Assembly: GCF_009720365.1 (NCBI RefSeq)
Contig: NZ_WBZD01000017.1
Coordinates: 302,399-366,398 of the forward strand
Direction: 5' to 3'
DNA length: 64,000 bases
Source: Catellatospora paridis
Lineage (GTDB): Bacteria > Actinomycetota > Actinomycetes > Mycobacteriales > Micromonosporaceae
Part shown: in pieces, positions 54,001-60,230 of the stretch
Layout of the letters: the number at the start of each line of letters is the position of its first letter
How positions within the stretch are numbered: the stretch's first letter is position 1
Position numbers and translations under genes: made by a program
Notes under the pieces: model-generated
What the model was told of the DNA's origin: nothing
The model's database searches: none
The model's input: only the letters and a program-made list of their open reading frames with translations

Positions 54001-55980
54001 GGCGGGCTCGCCGGGCTCCAGCACCAGCAGACCCTCGTCGAGGGCGGGCGCGAGCAGGTCCTCGGTCTCGGTGCCGGGGTGCCCGTCGGCGATCGACAGC
54101 AGGTCCATGTCCGCCCGCCCGCCGAGGCAGGCCATGATCTCGACCAGCAGCCGGGTGCGGGTCGGCAGGCCGCGCAGCCGCGTGGTCCACGGGTCGACGA
54201 CGTTGGCCTGGCGCAGGTGCCGGGACAGGTTGGCGGAGTCCCAGGTCCAGCCCTCCTGGTCGAGCACCAGCACGCCGCTGCGGCGCAGCGAGTTGATCAG
54301 CTCGACCGTGTCGTACGGGTTGCCCCGGGTGCGCTGGGCCACGGGTTCGGCCAGCGCCTCGGCGTCGGCCGCGTCGAGTTGCAGCAGGTCGCCGACGAGT
54401 TCGGCGGTGCTCGCCGGGGGCAGGTTGCCCAGCACGATCCGCTGCGGTTCGACGCCCTGCTGCCGCCAGCGCGTGATCATGGCGGTGAGCGGGTGGGTGG
54501 CGTCGACCTCGTCGTCGCGATACGCCAGCACCAGCAGCAGGCCGTCCGGCGGACCCTCCGAGATCAGCGTGTCGAGGAAGCCGAGCGTGGTGCGGCTGGC
54601 CCACTGCACGTCGTCGACGAACATGACGATGGGGCGTTTCGGCGACGCGACGGTGGTCAGCACGTCGACGCCGATGCGCTGCATGCGGGCCTGGGCGTAG
54701 AGAGCGTCGCCGGTGGTGGGGTCCGGTTCGACGTCCATCAGCAGCGCGAACTCCGGCTGCACCGCGGCCAGCAGCCCGGCGTTGCGGCCCAGCGTGTGGA
54801 GCAGCCGTTGCCGCAGGTCGGCCACCTCCTCCTCGGGTTCGGCCAGCAGCAGCCGCCCCAGCGCGCGGATGGCCTGGCGTGCTCCGTCGAACTCGAGGTC
54901 GCGCCGGTGCTGGTCGAACTTTCCGGAGACGAACCAGCCGCTGCTGCCGGACGCGATCGGCCGCAGCTCGTCGACCAGTGAGGTTTTGCCGACCCCCGCC
55001 GGGCCGTTGACCAGCAGACCGTGGCTGAGCCCGGTCATCGCGTCGGCGAACGCCGCGCCCAGGGCCCGGATCTCGGGGTCGCGGCCGATGATGCGCGACT
55101 GGGGGAGCAGCCGCAGCGGCACATCGCCCGCGCCTACGCGCAGCGCCACCCTCTCGCCCGGCGCGGCGGCACGCAGCAGGGCGAGGTCGTACGCCAGCCC
55201 TTCGGCGGTCTGGTAGCGGTTGTCGGGTTCCTTCTCCAGCAGATGCATGATCACATCGGATAGCGCGGCAGGCACCGCCGGGTCGACCTCGGCCGGTGGC
55301 ACGGGCATCCGGGCCAGGTGAGCGTGGCTGAGCCGCAGCGGATCGCCGGTGCCGAACGGCGGCTCGCCGGTGACCATCTCGTACATGGTCGCGCCCAGGG
55401 AGTAGAGGTCGGCGCGCTGGTCGACGGGGCGGCCGGTGCGGCCGGTCTGCTCGGGCGCGAGGTAGGGCAGCGTGCCGACGATCTCGTTGTGGTGTGCGAA
55501 CTCGGGCCTGATCTCGGCGAACGTGGACGCCAGCTCGAAGTCGATCAAAAGCACACCGCCCGCCGCGGTCAGCACGATCTTGCCGGGGCAGATGTCGCGG
55601 TGCACGACGTGCCGGCGGTGCACGGCGGCGAGGGCGTCGGCGAGTCCCGAGGCGACGCTGAGCACCTCGGCCGCCGGCATCGGCATCGGCCGGCGGTCCA
55701 TCGTCGTGCCGCCGCCGTCCTGGAGCACCAGCGCTTCCGCGATCACCGGGGCCGGCGCGATCTGCGCGACACCCTCGGCCCCGCGCAGCCGGCGCAGGAT
55801 CGCCGTCTCGTGCTTGAGCCGCTTGAGCGCGTCAGGCCCGAGCGGGTGCTTGACCACGACCGTGCGACGCCCGGGCAGATGCAACCGGTACGCCCGCATC
55901 CGATCGCTCTCGTACAGCAGCTCGACCTGATCGGCGTCGACCGGTGGGCCTCCTGCCGGATGCTCGCCGCTGATGCCCAT
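51085..55980 (-). CDS. Protein kinase-like / ATPase / GAF / GGDEF signalling protein
   Basis: A 1631-residue cytoplasmic signalling protein. Residues 20-270 form a Ser/Thr kinase fold with K44 and HRD (127-129), but the catalytic loop reads HRDICPGK where HRDxKPxN is expected, and DFG is DFE (147-149); kinase activity is therefore doubtful. An AAA-type NTPase follows (Walker A GPAGVGKT, 326-333; VMFVDDVQWASR as Walker B). Residues about 600-1230 are helical repeats, about 1285-1440 a GAF domain, and about 1465-1631 a GGDEF domain with an intact RYGGEEF (1543-1547) and an RxxD inhibitory site just before. The last part suggests cyclic di-GMP synthesis. The organisation recalls large kinase-AAA-GAF sensors, with GGDEF replacing the histidine kinase. 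Confidence 0.88.
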   Translation of the reverse strand: MGISGEHPAGGPPVDADQVELLYESDRMRAYRLHLPGRRTVVVKHPLGPDALKRLKHETAILRRLRGAEGVAQIAPAPVIAEALVLQDGGGTTMDRRPMPMPAAEVLSVASGLADALAAVHRRHVVHRDICPGKIVLTAAGGVLLIDFELASTFAEIRPEFAHHNEIVGTLPYLAPEQTGRTGRPVDQRADLYSLGATMYEMVTGEPPFGTGDPLRLSHAHLARMPVPPAEVDPAVPAALSDVIMHLLEKEPDNRYQTAEGLAYDLALLRAAAPGERVALRVGAGDVPLRLLPQSRIIGRDPEIRALGAAFADAMTGLSHGLLVNGPAGVGKTSLVDELRPIASGSSGWFVSGKFDQHRRDLEFDGARQAIRALGRLLLAEPEEEVADLRQRLLHTLGRNAGLLAAVQPEFALLMDVEPDPTTGDALYAQARMQRIGVDVLTTVASPKRPIVMFVDDVQWASRTTLGFLDTLISEGPPDGLLLVLAYRDDEVDATHPLTAMITRWRQQGVEPQRIVLGNLPPASTAELVGDLLQLDAADAEALAEPVAQRTRGNPYDTVELINSLRRSGVLVLDQEGWTWDSANLSRHLRQANVVDPWTTRLRGLPTRTRLLVEIMACLGGRADMDLLSIADGHPGTETEDLLAPALDEGLLVLEPGEPADAVRFRHDRVHQAILDGLTPSAKSALHLGLARRLAPYPEHAEVAAHQYYAVAEHVHEPDERRRVSALLAYAADQALVVSNHAMAERYLAVAVDFADRADQHNLIRLQTRRHASLYSLGRLDEADAVYAFIDRLCHHPAQHADATLVQVSGLTNQGRAAEAVALGLDMLGHLGFAAPPPERVQAEIDEGLDLLHHWLDGDADDDLHRPEVTEPDLLATAALINRMMAPAFFSNQDTLAWLTLQALRMWVRHGPISTLVGPVAHLTFVTVGRCGDYRTGHRALLRVIAVGEARGFEPDTSQARFLYALSTGHWYEPLEDNVQQAQLAREGLLHGGDLQKACHTYYVSVYELLDYAPTLDGYLTEVDAGLAFATRTGNDQSTDVYLPYRRLAGMLRGEPVEPGTGADPLPEALAGNPVAVSNVHVTRALAAALLDDLPALHHHIEAATALLPVNPSVYPVAQARLLRGLDLAEQARTGASDERAARLSELDETVAWFAARAADAPGNFAHTLLLLQAERAWAGGDFQTAAQCYDAAQHEVAGRGRPWHRALALERAARFYLAHGMEVAGTSILNSARHAYHIWGAVAKVAQLDRTHPTAPWLSGLRPPTSGQPADVGPQAPLLSGTIDLLAILAASQALSSQTTFEGVRARVVDVLSEMTGATAVHLLLWDDDRQRWSVPAAPPTGGRPAVPASVIRYVERTREPLVVGDATADDRFSRDPYFAELDCCSLLVVPIVNRGARQALLVLENHLIREAFSAERLDAVRLVAGQLAVSLDNASVYASLERKVAQRTEELTAANRRLELLSTTDALTALANRRRLEEILHAEWDSALHSGRPLALAMVDIDHFKLYNDHYGHPAGDDCLQRVAAELTRNLRAGDLVARYGGEEFAVVMPGLDTEAARGAAERLRTAISDLAEPHLLARSGIVTVSIGVAAMTPRPDRDADDLVGLADVELYRAKRNGRDQVRAAAVLP

Positions 55981-56107
55981 CGTCCGCCCCGGAATCAGTC
56001 AAACGCCCCAGCCCGCCGAGAAGTAGCCGGATAACCTGAATTGTCCTCGGGTACCAGAATAGAGCTTTTGTCGCGATCGTGCGGCAGCCCGGCCGGGCTC
56101 ACGGCCG

Positions 56108-56623
56108 TCAGCCCCGCCCGCCGTGCAGCAGCAGTTCGGCGAACTGCTGGACGCGGGCCATGGTGATGCCGGTGCGCTGGTCCACGGCGAGCGGGTGGTC
56201 GGTGGGCTCGACCTCGACATAGGGCTTGTGGCCCACCGGCCGGGTGTGCACGTTCGTCTTCAGGTTCAGCGTGCTCACCCGGTATCCGGCCAACTCGGTG
56301 GACAGCCAGCCGAAGTGGGGCGGCCCGGCTTCGCGGCCCGGCTCGTCCCACAGGTCGGTGGTGCGGGCGAAGCTGGCCGGGCTCAGCGACACCCATACGC
56401 CCCAGGTGAACACCTCGGCGCCGCCGAGGATCGGGATCTCGAGGTTGCCCTGGATGAAGAAGTGCTGCCCCGAGATGACGCACAGGTCCGGGGTCAGCTC
56501 ACTGTTCGGGTCGTCGTCCAGGGCGTCCGTCCAGGGCGCCGGCGCCGCCGTGCGGTACGACAGCGGCAGGTCCTCGTGTCGCCGGCCGCACGATCCGCAG
56601 GTGTAGCCCGTGATGTTCCGCAT
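56108..56623 (-). CDS. DUF2199 domain protein
   Basis: A 171-residue protein of the DUF2199 family. An N-terminal CGSCGRRHEDLPLSY (residues 9-23) resembles a half zinc-binding site; DLCVISGQHFFIQGNLEIPI and FTWGVWVSLSPASFARTTDL are typical of the family. The C-terminal part contains HPLAVDQRTGITMARVQQFA. Function is unknown; members are scattered single genes. It lies between the kinase gene (same strand, upstream end) and the lacI promoter region. Confidence 0.82.
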   Translation of the reverse strand: MRNITGYTCGSCGRRHEDLPLSYRTAAPAPWTDALDDDPNSELTPDLCVISGQHFFIQGNLEIPILGGAEVFTWGVWVSLSPASFARTTDLWDEPGREAGPPHFGWLSTELAGYRVSTLNLKTNVHTRPVGHKPYVEVEPTDHPLAVDQRTGITMARVQQFAELLLHGGRG

Positions 56624-56814
56624 GCGGCGACTCTAGGCGGTGCCGCACCGCGCGGGCCTTCATGGCGCATGGGCGGATCCGCGTTTCCCGTCAGAGCGCC
56701 GAAAAGGCTGCCACGGAACGGATTGTGCCGATCAAGGTCAACCGGTTCAGTCCAGCCCAATACGCATGCCATGCATTTCGTCCTTGACCTGCAAAGGAAT
56801 TACAAACGACCTTG

Positions 56815-56830
56815 GAGAGAGCGCTCCCTG
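56815..56830. promoter_or_regulatory. LacI-type operator, copy 1 (autoregulatory)
   Basis: The core GAGCGCTC (56819-56826) is flanked to give AGAGAGCGCTCCCT. It lies just upstream of a TATAAA -10 box (56841-56846) and 24 bp before the lacI ATG. Its complement matches the copy at 63054 at 16 of 18 positions. Confidence 0.75.
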
Positions 56831-56840
56831 GAATACCTGC

Positions 56841-56853
56841 TATAAATGACGTC
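56841..56853 (+). promoter_or_regulatory. -10 box of lacI
   Basis: TATAAA at 56841-56846 followed by 7 nt and the ATG at 56854. No ribosome binding site, so probably leaderless. The operator overlaps the spacer between -35 and -10, suited to repression. Confidence 0.45.
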
Positions 56854-57906
56854 ATGACGAGCAGTCGACCCGACGGCCAGCGATCCCCGACGCTGGAAGA
56901 GGTCGCCGAATGGGCTGGGGTCTCGCGCTCCACGGTCTCCCGGGTGATCAACGGCGTGTCCACCGTCGATCCCGAGTTGCGTGAACTGGTTCAGCGCGCC
57001 ATCGACGTCACCGGCTACGTGCCGAACCTCGCGGCGCGCTCGCTGGTCACCCGGCGCACCGACTCGGTCGCCCTGGTGGTGTCCGAACCGGACGACCGCA
57101 CCGAGCAGACTGAGCCCTTCCTCAACCGGATCTTCACGGACCCGTTCCTGGGCCGGATCACCGCCGGGGCGCTGGAGGTGCTGCGGCCCGAGGGCATCCA
57201 CCTGGTGATCATGCCTGCCGAGTCCCCGGCCCACCATCACGTGCTGCGCTACCTGCGCCAGGGGCACGTCGACGGGGTCCTGCTCATCTCCAGCAGCGAC
57301 GAGGATCCGCTGCCGCAGCAGTTGTGCGACCTGGGCATCCCGGCCGTGCTGTCGGCCCGGCCGGGCAAGCCGCTGCCGATGAGTTACGTCGACGTCGAGC
57401 AGCAGGTCGGCGCGAAGCTCGCGGCCGAACACCTGCTCGCCATCGGCCGGCACCACCTGGCCACCATCTCCGGTCCGCTGGACATGCCGTCGAGCCAGGA
57501 CCGCCTCGCCGGGTTCCGGGCCGCGCTGGCCGTGCACGGGCATGCGTACGTGCCGTCGGCGGCGGGCAACTTCACCCGTGCCAGCGGCGAGCAGGCGGCA
57601 CGCGATCTGTTCGCGGCGCACCCGGAGATCGACGGGCTGTTCGTGGCCAACGACCTGATGGCGGAGGGCGCCCTGCAGGCACTGCGCGACCTGGGCCGGC
57701 GGGTGCCGGAGGAGGTGGCGGTGGTGGGCTTCGACAACAGCATCGCCGCGCTGCAGTGCCGGCCCCAGCTGACCACCATCCACCAGCCGCTGGAGGAGAT
57801 GGCGGCCGAGATGGCGCGGCTGCTGCTGGCCCGCATCGGCAAGGCCGACCCCAAGCCCCGTTCGGTGATCTTCCACCCTCGCCTGGTCAAGCGCGAATCC
57901 GCCTGA
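56854..57906 (+). CDS. LacI-family transcriptional regulator
   Basis: A 350-residue LacI repressor. The DNA-binding domain is at residues 13-60 (PTLEEVAEWAGVSRSTVSRV and the hinge VPNLAARSLVTRR); the periplasmic-binding-protein-like sugar domain runs from about 62 to 345 (FDNSIAALQCRPQLTTIHQP near the end). It resembles CebR/BxlR-type glycan regulators by context. Its own promoter and the region upstream of the GH16 and ABC genes carry the same GAGCGCTC operator, so it probably controls all three in response to a glucan oligosaccharide. The inducer is not known. The ATG at 56854 follows the -10 box directly. Confidence 0.93.
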   Translation: MTSSRPDGQRSPTLEEVAEWAGVSRSTVSRVINGVSTVDPELRELVQRAIDVTGYVPNLAARSLVTRRTDSVALVVSEPDDRTEQTEPFLNRIFTDPFLGRITAGALEVLRPEGIHLVIMPAESPAHHHVLRYLRQGHVDGVLLISSSDEDPLPQQLCDLGIPAVLSARPGKPLPMSYVDVEQQVGAKLAAEHLLAIGRHHLATISGPLDMPSSQDRLAGFRAALAVHGHAYVPSAAGNFTRASGEQAARDLFAAHPEIDGLFVANDLMAEGALQALRDLGRRVPEEVAVVGFDNSIAALQCRPQLTTIHQPLEEMAAEMARLLLARIGKADPKPRSVIFHPRLVKRESA

Positions 57907-57912
57907 TCCGAC

Positions 57913-57940
57913 CGCCCCGCCGGGCCCGGCCCGCGGGGCG
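57913..57940 (+). terminator. Hairpin after lacI
   Basis: 8-bp arms CGCCCCGC/GCGGGGCG with a 12-nt loop, 7 bp after the lacI stop. Confidence 0.5.
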
Positions 57941-57953
57941 CCAATGATCGTTC

Positions 57954-58012
57954 GATTTGCCAGGCACCTGGGCGAAAGCGGGCTCAAGATACGCACGGGT
58001 GCCAGGCAAGTC
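57954..58012. repeat. 59-bp palindromic repeat, copy 2
   Basis: Arms GATTTGCCAGGCACCTG (57954-57970) and CGGGTGCCAGGCAAGTC (57996-58012). The interior again holds CAAGATACGCAC in the same orientation as the copy at 51020, while the outer flank (to 58026) matches the left flank of that copy in inverted orientation at 20 of 22 positions. It sits between the converging lacI and DUF305 genes. Confidence 0.75.
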
Positions 58013-58048
58013 GAGTGACCTTGCGGGGCACCGCCCGGCCGGGGCGGT

Positions 58049-58609
58049 TCACCGGGGACCGGTCAGGGTGGTCAGGCGGTCCAGGTCGGTCTGGCGGGTG
58101 GACTCGACCGAGGCGGCCAGTGCTTTGACGGCCGGGTCGGCCCCGGCGGACTGCTCGGAGCCGGCCAGCATGCGGCACTGTTCGAAGTGCGCGCGCAGGC
58201 TGTCGGCGAGCATCGTGTCGAACGCCGTGCCCGACTTGGTGGCCAGCAGGGCCAGGTTCTCGTTGGTGATCATTCCGGGCATGTCGTGGCCCTCGTGCGG
58301 GTTGGTCTCCGGTGCGCCGGTCGCCTGCAACAGCTCCCGCAGCCGGACCACCTCCGCCTCGTGCCGCCGGGCCACGTCGGCGGCGAACGCGTTCAGGTCC
58401 TTGTCCGCAGCGCGCTGCGGGGCCAGCTCCAGCGCCGCCAGCATGCGCTGATCCAGCGCGATCATCAGCTGCGTCCAGGCGACGTCCGTGCTGATCGCCC
58501 CCGCCTCGGCGACCGCCGGCGGGCTGACCGGCGCGACCGGTGCCGGCGACGTCCCGCCACAACCCGCGAGCAGCAGCACCACCGCGCACGCGTACACCCT
58601 AGATCTCAT
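58049..58609 (-). CDS. DUF305 family lipoprotein
   Basis: A 186-residue exported lipoprotein. The signal peptide ends at the lipobox LLLAGCGG (C17 lipidated). The mature helical domain fits DUF305: WTQLMIALDQRMLAALELA, VARRHEAEVVRLRELLQATG and HEGHDMPGMITNENLALLA; the His/Met-rich segment could bind copper or another metal. DUF305 proteins are often linked with metal homeostasis, but the role here is not shown. The ATG at 58609 is the only one that gives a proper signal peptide. Confidence 0.82.
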   Translation of the reverse strand: MRSRVYACAVVLLLAGCGGTSPAPVAPVSPPAVAEAGAISTDVAWTQLMIALDQRMLAALELAPQRAADKDLNAFAADVARRHEAEVVRLRELLQATGAPETNPHEGHDMPGMITNENLALLATKSGTAFDTMLADSLRAHFEQCRMLAGSEQSAGADPAVKALAASVESTRQTDLDRLTTLTGPR

Positions 58610-58629
58610 CGCGGACCTCCCGGCTGCCG

Positions 58630-58706
58630 GCGGCGATCTTGCGCGAACTGTTGTCGATATGTCTGTGGGGAGTGTGTCGTCCCCACAGTCCGCGCAAGAT
58701 CGTCGC
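58630..58706. repeat. 77-bp palindromic repeat, copy 2 (nested hairpins)
   Basis: Outer arms GCGGCGATCTTGCGCG (58630-58645) and CGCGCAAGATCGTCGC (58691-58706), one mismatch. An inner hairpin CTGTGGGGA/TCCCCACAG replaces the different inner stem of copy 1 at 18145, while the loop CGACACAC is shared on the complementary strand. Same length as copy 1, inverted orientation. Confidence 0.8.
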
Positions 58707-58813
58707 ATGGAGGGGGAGGGGGTGGCACCGGCCGGGACGGGAGAGGGGCACAGTCCGCGCAAGATCGTCGCATGGAGGGGGAGGGGGTGGCACCGGCCGG
58801 GACGGGAGAGGGG
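58684..58813. repeat. 65-bp tandem duplication
   Basis: Two identical 65-bp units, 58684-58748 and 58749-58813. Each starts in the right arm of the 77-bp repeat (CACAGTCCGCGCAAG) and ends in the left part of the following terminator (GGACGGGAGAGGGG), so the duplication joins the repeat to the terminator. Confidence 0.9.
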
Positions 58814-58830
58814 GGCCGTCCCGGCCGGTG
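58791..58830 (-). terminator. Terminator of the CBM32-DUF1996 gene
   Basis: Perfect 15-bp arms CACCGGCCGGGACGG (58791-58805) and complement (58816-58830), 10-nt loop, 21 bp after the stop codon. Confidence 0.7.
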
Positions 58831-58851
58831 TCGTTTCAAGGGCGGGTCAGG

Positions 58852-60141
58852 TCAGGGGCGACCGTTGGCACCGCACTTGATGATGGGGCGGATGCAGTCG
58901 CGGACGCGGCGGTCCATCTCTGCGGCGGGCCAGGCGTTGAAGAAGTCGCCGTGCATGGTGTAGCCGCGGCCCGAGGACAGGCGGATCCGGGCGGGATCGC
59001 CGGTCACGGGGTAGCGGAGCACCTGGCGCAGCTTCGGCACCGGGACGGGGTGGGTGGCGGGGCAGGCGGCGCCGACCGGGTACGCCATGTGGCTCTTGTG
59101 GTTGGCGGAGTCGAGGTTGACGCCGTCCCAGCACTGCGGGAAGTCGAGGTACGACTCCAGCATCGAGCCGGCCGGGCAGTTGACGAAGTCCTTGCCCGGT
59201 GGGATCTCGTTGTGGTGCAGGCAGGACCAGCGCGCGATGCTCTGGTCGCCGCTGGTGGCCTGGGCGTTGCCGGCCACGATGCGCAGGCCGACGGGCAGGG
59301 ACTGGATCTGCGCGATGATGTCGTCGCGCACGCCCTCACCCAGGTAGTAGAAGGTCGTGCCGGTCGGGGCGACCGCCACGTTGTCGACGTACATGGTGGG
59401 CACCCAGTACGACGACAGGTCCTCGATCGGGTTGCAGTTCGTGCCCGCGTTGGCCAGGCTCGTGTACGTCGAGAACGCGTTGGTGGACGTGTTGCCCATG
59501 AAGTCGTGCATGTGCGACCCGCCGGGCAGGCCGGGGAAGACGATCGGGTCGTCCGGCAGGCGGTGCGTGAACGGGCAGTCGGCGAGGAACTCCGACACCC
59601 GGACGATCGGGCCGCCCCCACCGCCGCCGCCGCTGGACTGGCCGAACACCTGGAACTCCCACAGCGAGACGCCGTACTGGGTGGCCCGCGCGGTCGCGTA
59701 CAGGCGGACGTAGCGGGTGGTCACGTTGACGGTGAGGGACTGGTCTGCCCCGTTGTGGTTGGCCGTGGTGTGGAACGTGCTCCAGTTGTTGCCGTCGGCG
59801 GAGCTCTGCAGCTGGAAGTTGCGCGCGTACGCGCCCTCCCAGTCCAGGAAGATCCGGGTGACCGCCTGGCTGCTGCCGAGATCGATGCGGATCCATTGCG
59901 GGTCGGAGAATGCGCTGGACCAGCGGGTGCCGGCGTTGCCGTCGACCGCTGCCGAGCCGGGCGTGCCACCGTTCTCGGTCGAGGAGACCGTGACCGGCTT
60001 GCCCTGGGAAAGTGAGATCTCGGCAGCGGCCGCACCACCGGTGGCTGCCACCAGGTAAGTTGCGAGGACGGCCGTAACAGTGGCGATGAGCCCGACGGCA
60101 CGTAGCCGCCGGCGGCCAGGAATCGGTGCGAGACGATTCAT
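58852..60141 (-). CDS. Secreted F5/8-type (CBM32-like) plus DUF1996 protein
   Basis: A 429-residue exported protein. Residues 1-40 are a signal peptide with arginines (GRRRLRAVGLIATVTAVLAT). Residues 42-167 are a discoidin/CBM32-like domain (AVDGNAGTRWSSAFSDPQWI, YVRLYATARATQYGVSLWEF). A poly-Gly linker follows, then a DUF1996 domain (about 185-420) with FLADCPFTHRLPDDPIVFPG, GSHMHDFMGNTSTNAFSTY and SCLHHNEIPPG. DUF1996 occurs in secreted fungal and actinobacterial proteins of unknown activity, and the His-rich motifs suggest a metal site. It is downstream of the GH16 gene on the same strand, separated by a terminator, and may act on the same polymer. Confidence 0.85.
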   Translation of the reverse strand: MNRLAPIPGRRRLRAVGLIATVTAVLATYLVAATGGAAAAEISLSQGKPVTVSSTENGGTPGSAAVDGNAGTRWSSAFSDPQWIRIDLGSSQAVTRIFLDWEGAYARNFQLQSSADGNNWSTFHTTANHNGADQSLTVNVTTRYVRLYATARATQYGVSLWEFQVFGQSSGGGGGGGPIVRVSEFLADCPFTHRLPDDPIVFPGLPGGSHMHDFMGNTSTNAFSTYTSLANAGTNCNPIEDLSSYWVPTMYVDNVAVAPTGTTFYYLGEGVRDDIIAQIQSLPVGLRIVAGNAQATSGDQSIARWSCLHHNEIPPGKDFVNCPAGSMLESYLDFPQCWDGVNLDSANHKSHMAYPVGAACPATHPVPVPKLRQVLRYPVTGDPARIRLSSGRGYTMHGDFFNAWPAAEMDRRVRDCIRPIIKCGANGRP

Positions 60142-60184
60142 GGTGAGCTCCCTACGGGAATGGGACGGACGGGTTTCCGTTGGG

Positions 60185-60220
60185 GGCAGGGGGCCCTGCG
60201 GGGCTGCGGGGCCCCCTGCC
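60185..60220 (-). terminator. Terminator of the GH16 gene
   Basis: Perfect 12-bp arms GGCAGGGGGCCC/GGGCCCCCTGCC with a 12-nt loop, 11 bp after the GH16 stop. Confidence 0.65.
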
Positions 60221-60230
60221 GGCGGTCGGC

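Noticed and set aside
51250..54981. 1243-codon plus-strand ORF opposite the kinase-GGDEF gene
   Set aside because: Antisense shadow rich in Gly, Gln, Val and His; the minus-strand frame contains kinase, ATPase, GAF and GGDEF motifs.
56086..56099. AGCCCGGCCGGGCT palindrome downstream of the DUF2199 gene
   Set aside because: Short self-complementary GC stretches are frequent at this base composition, so no function is claimed.
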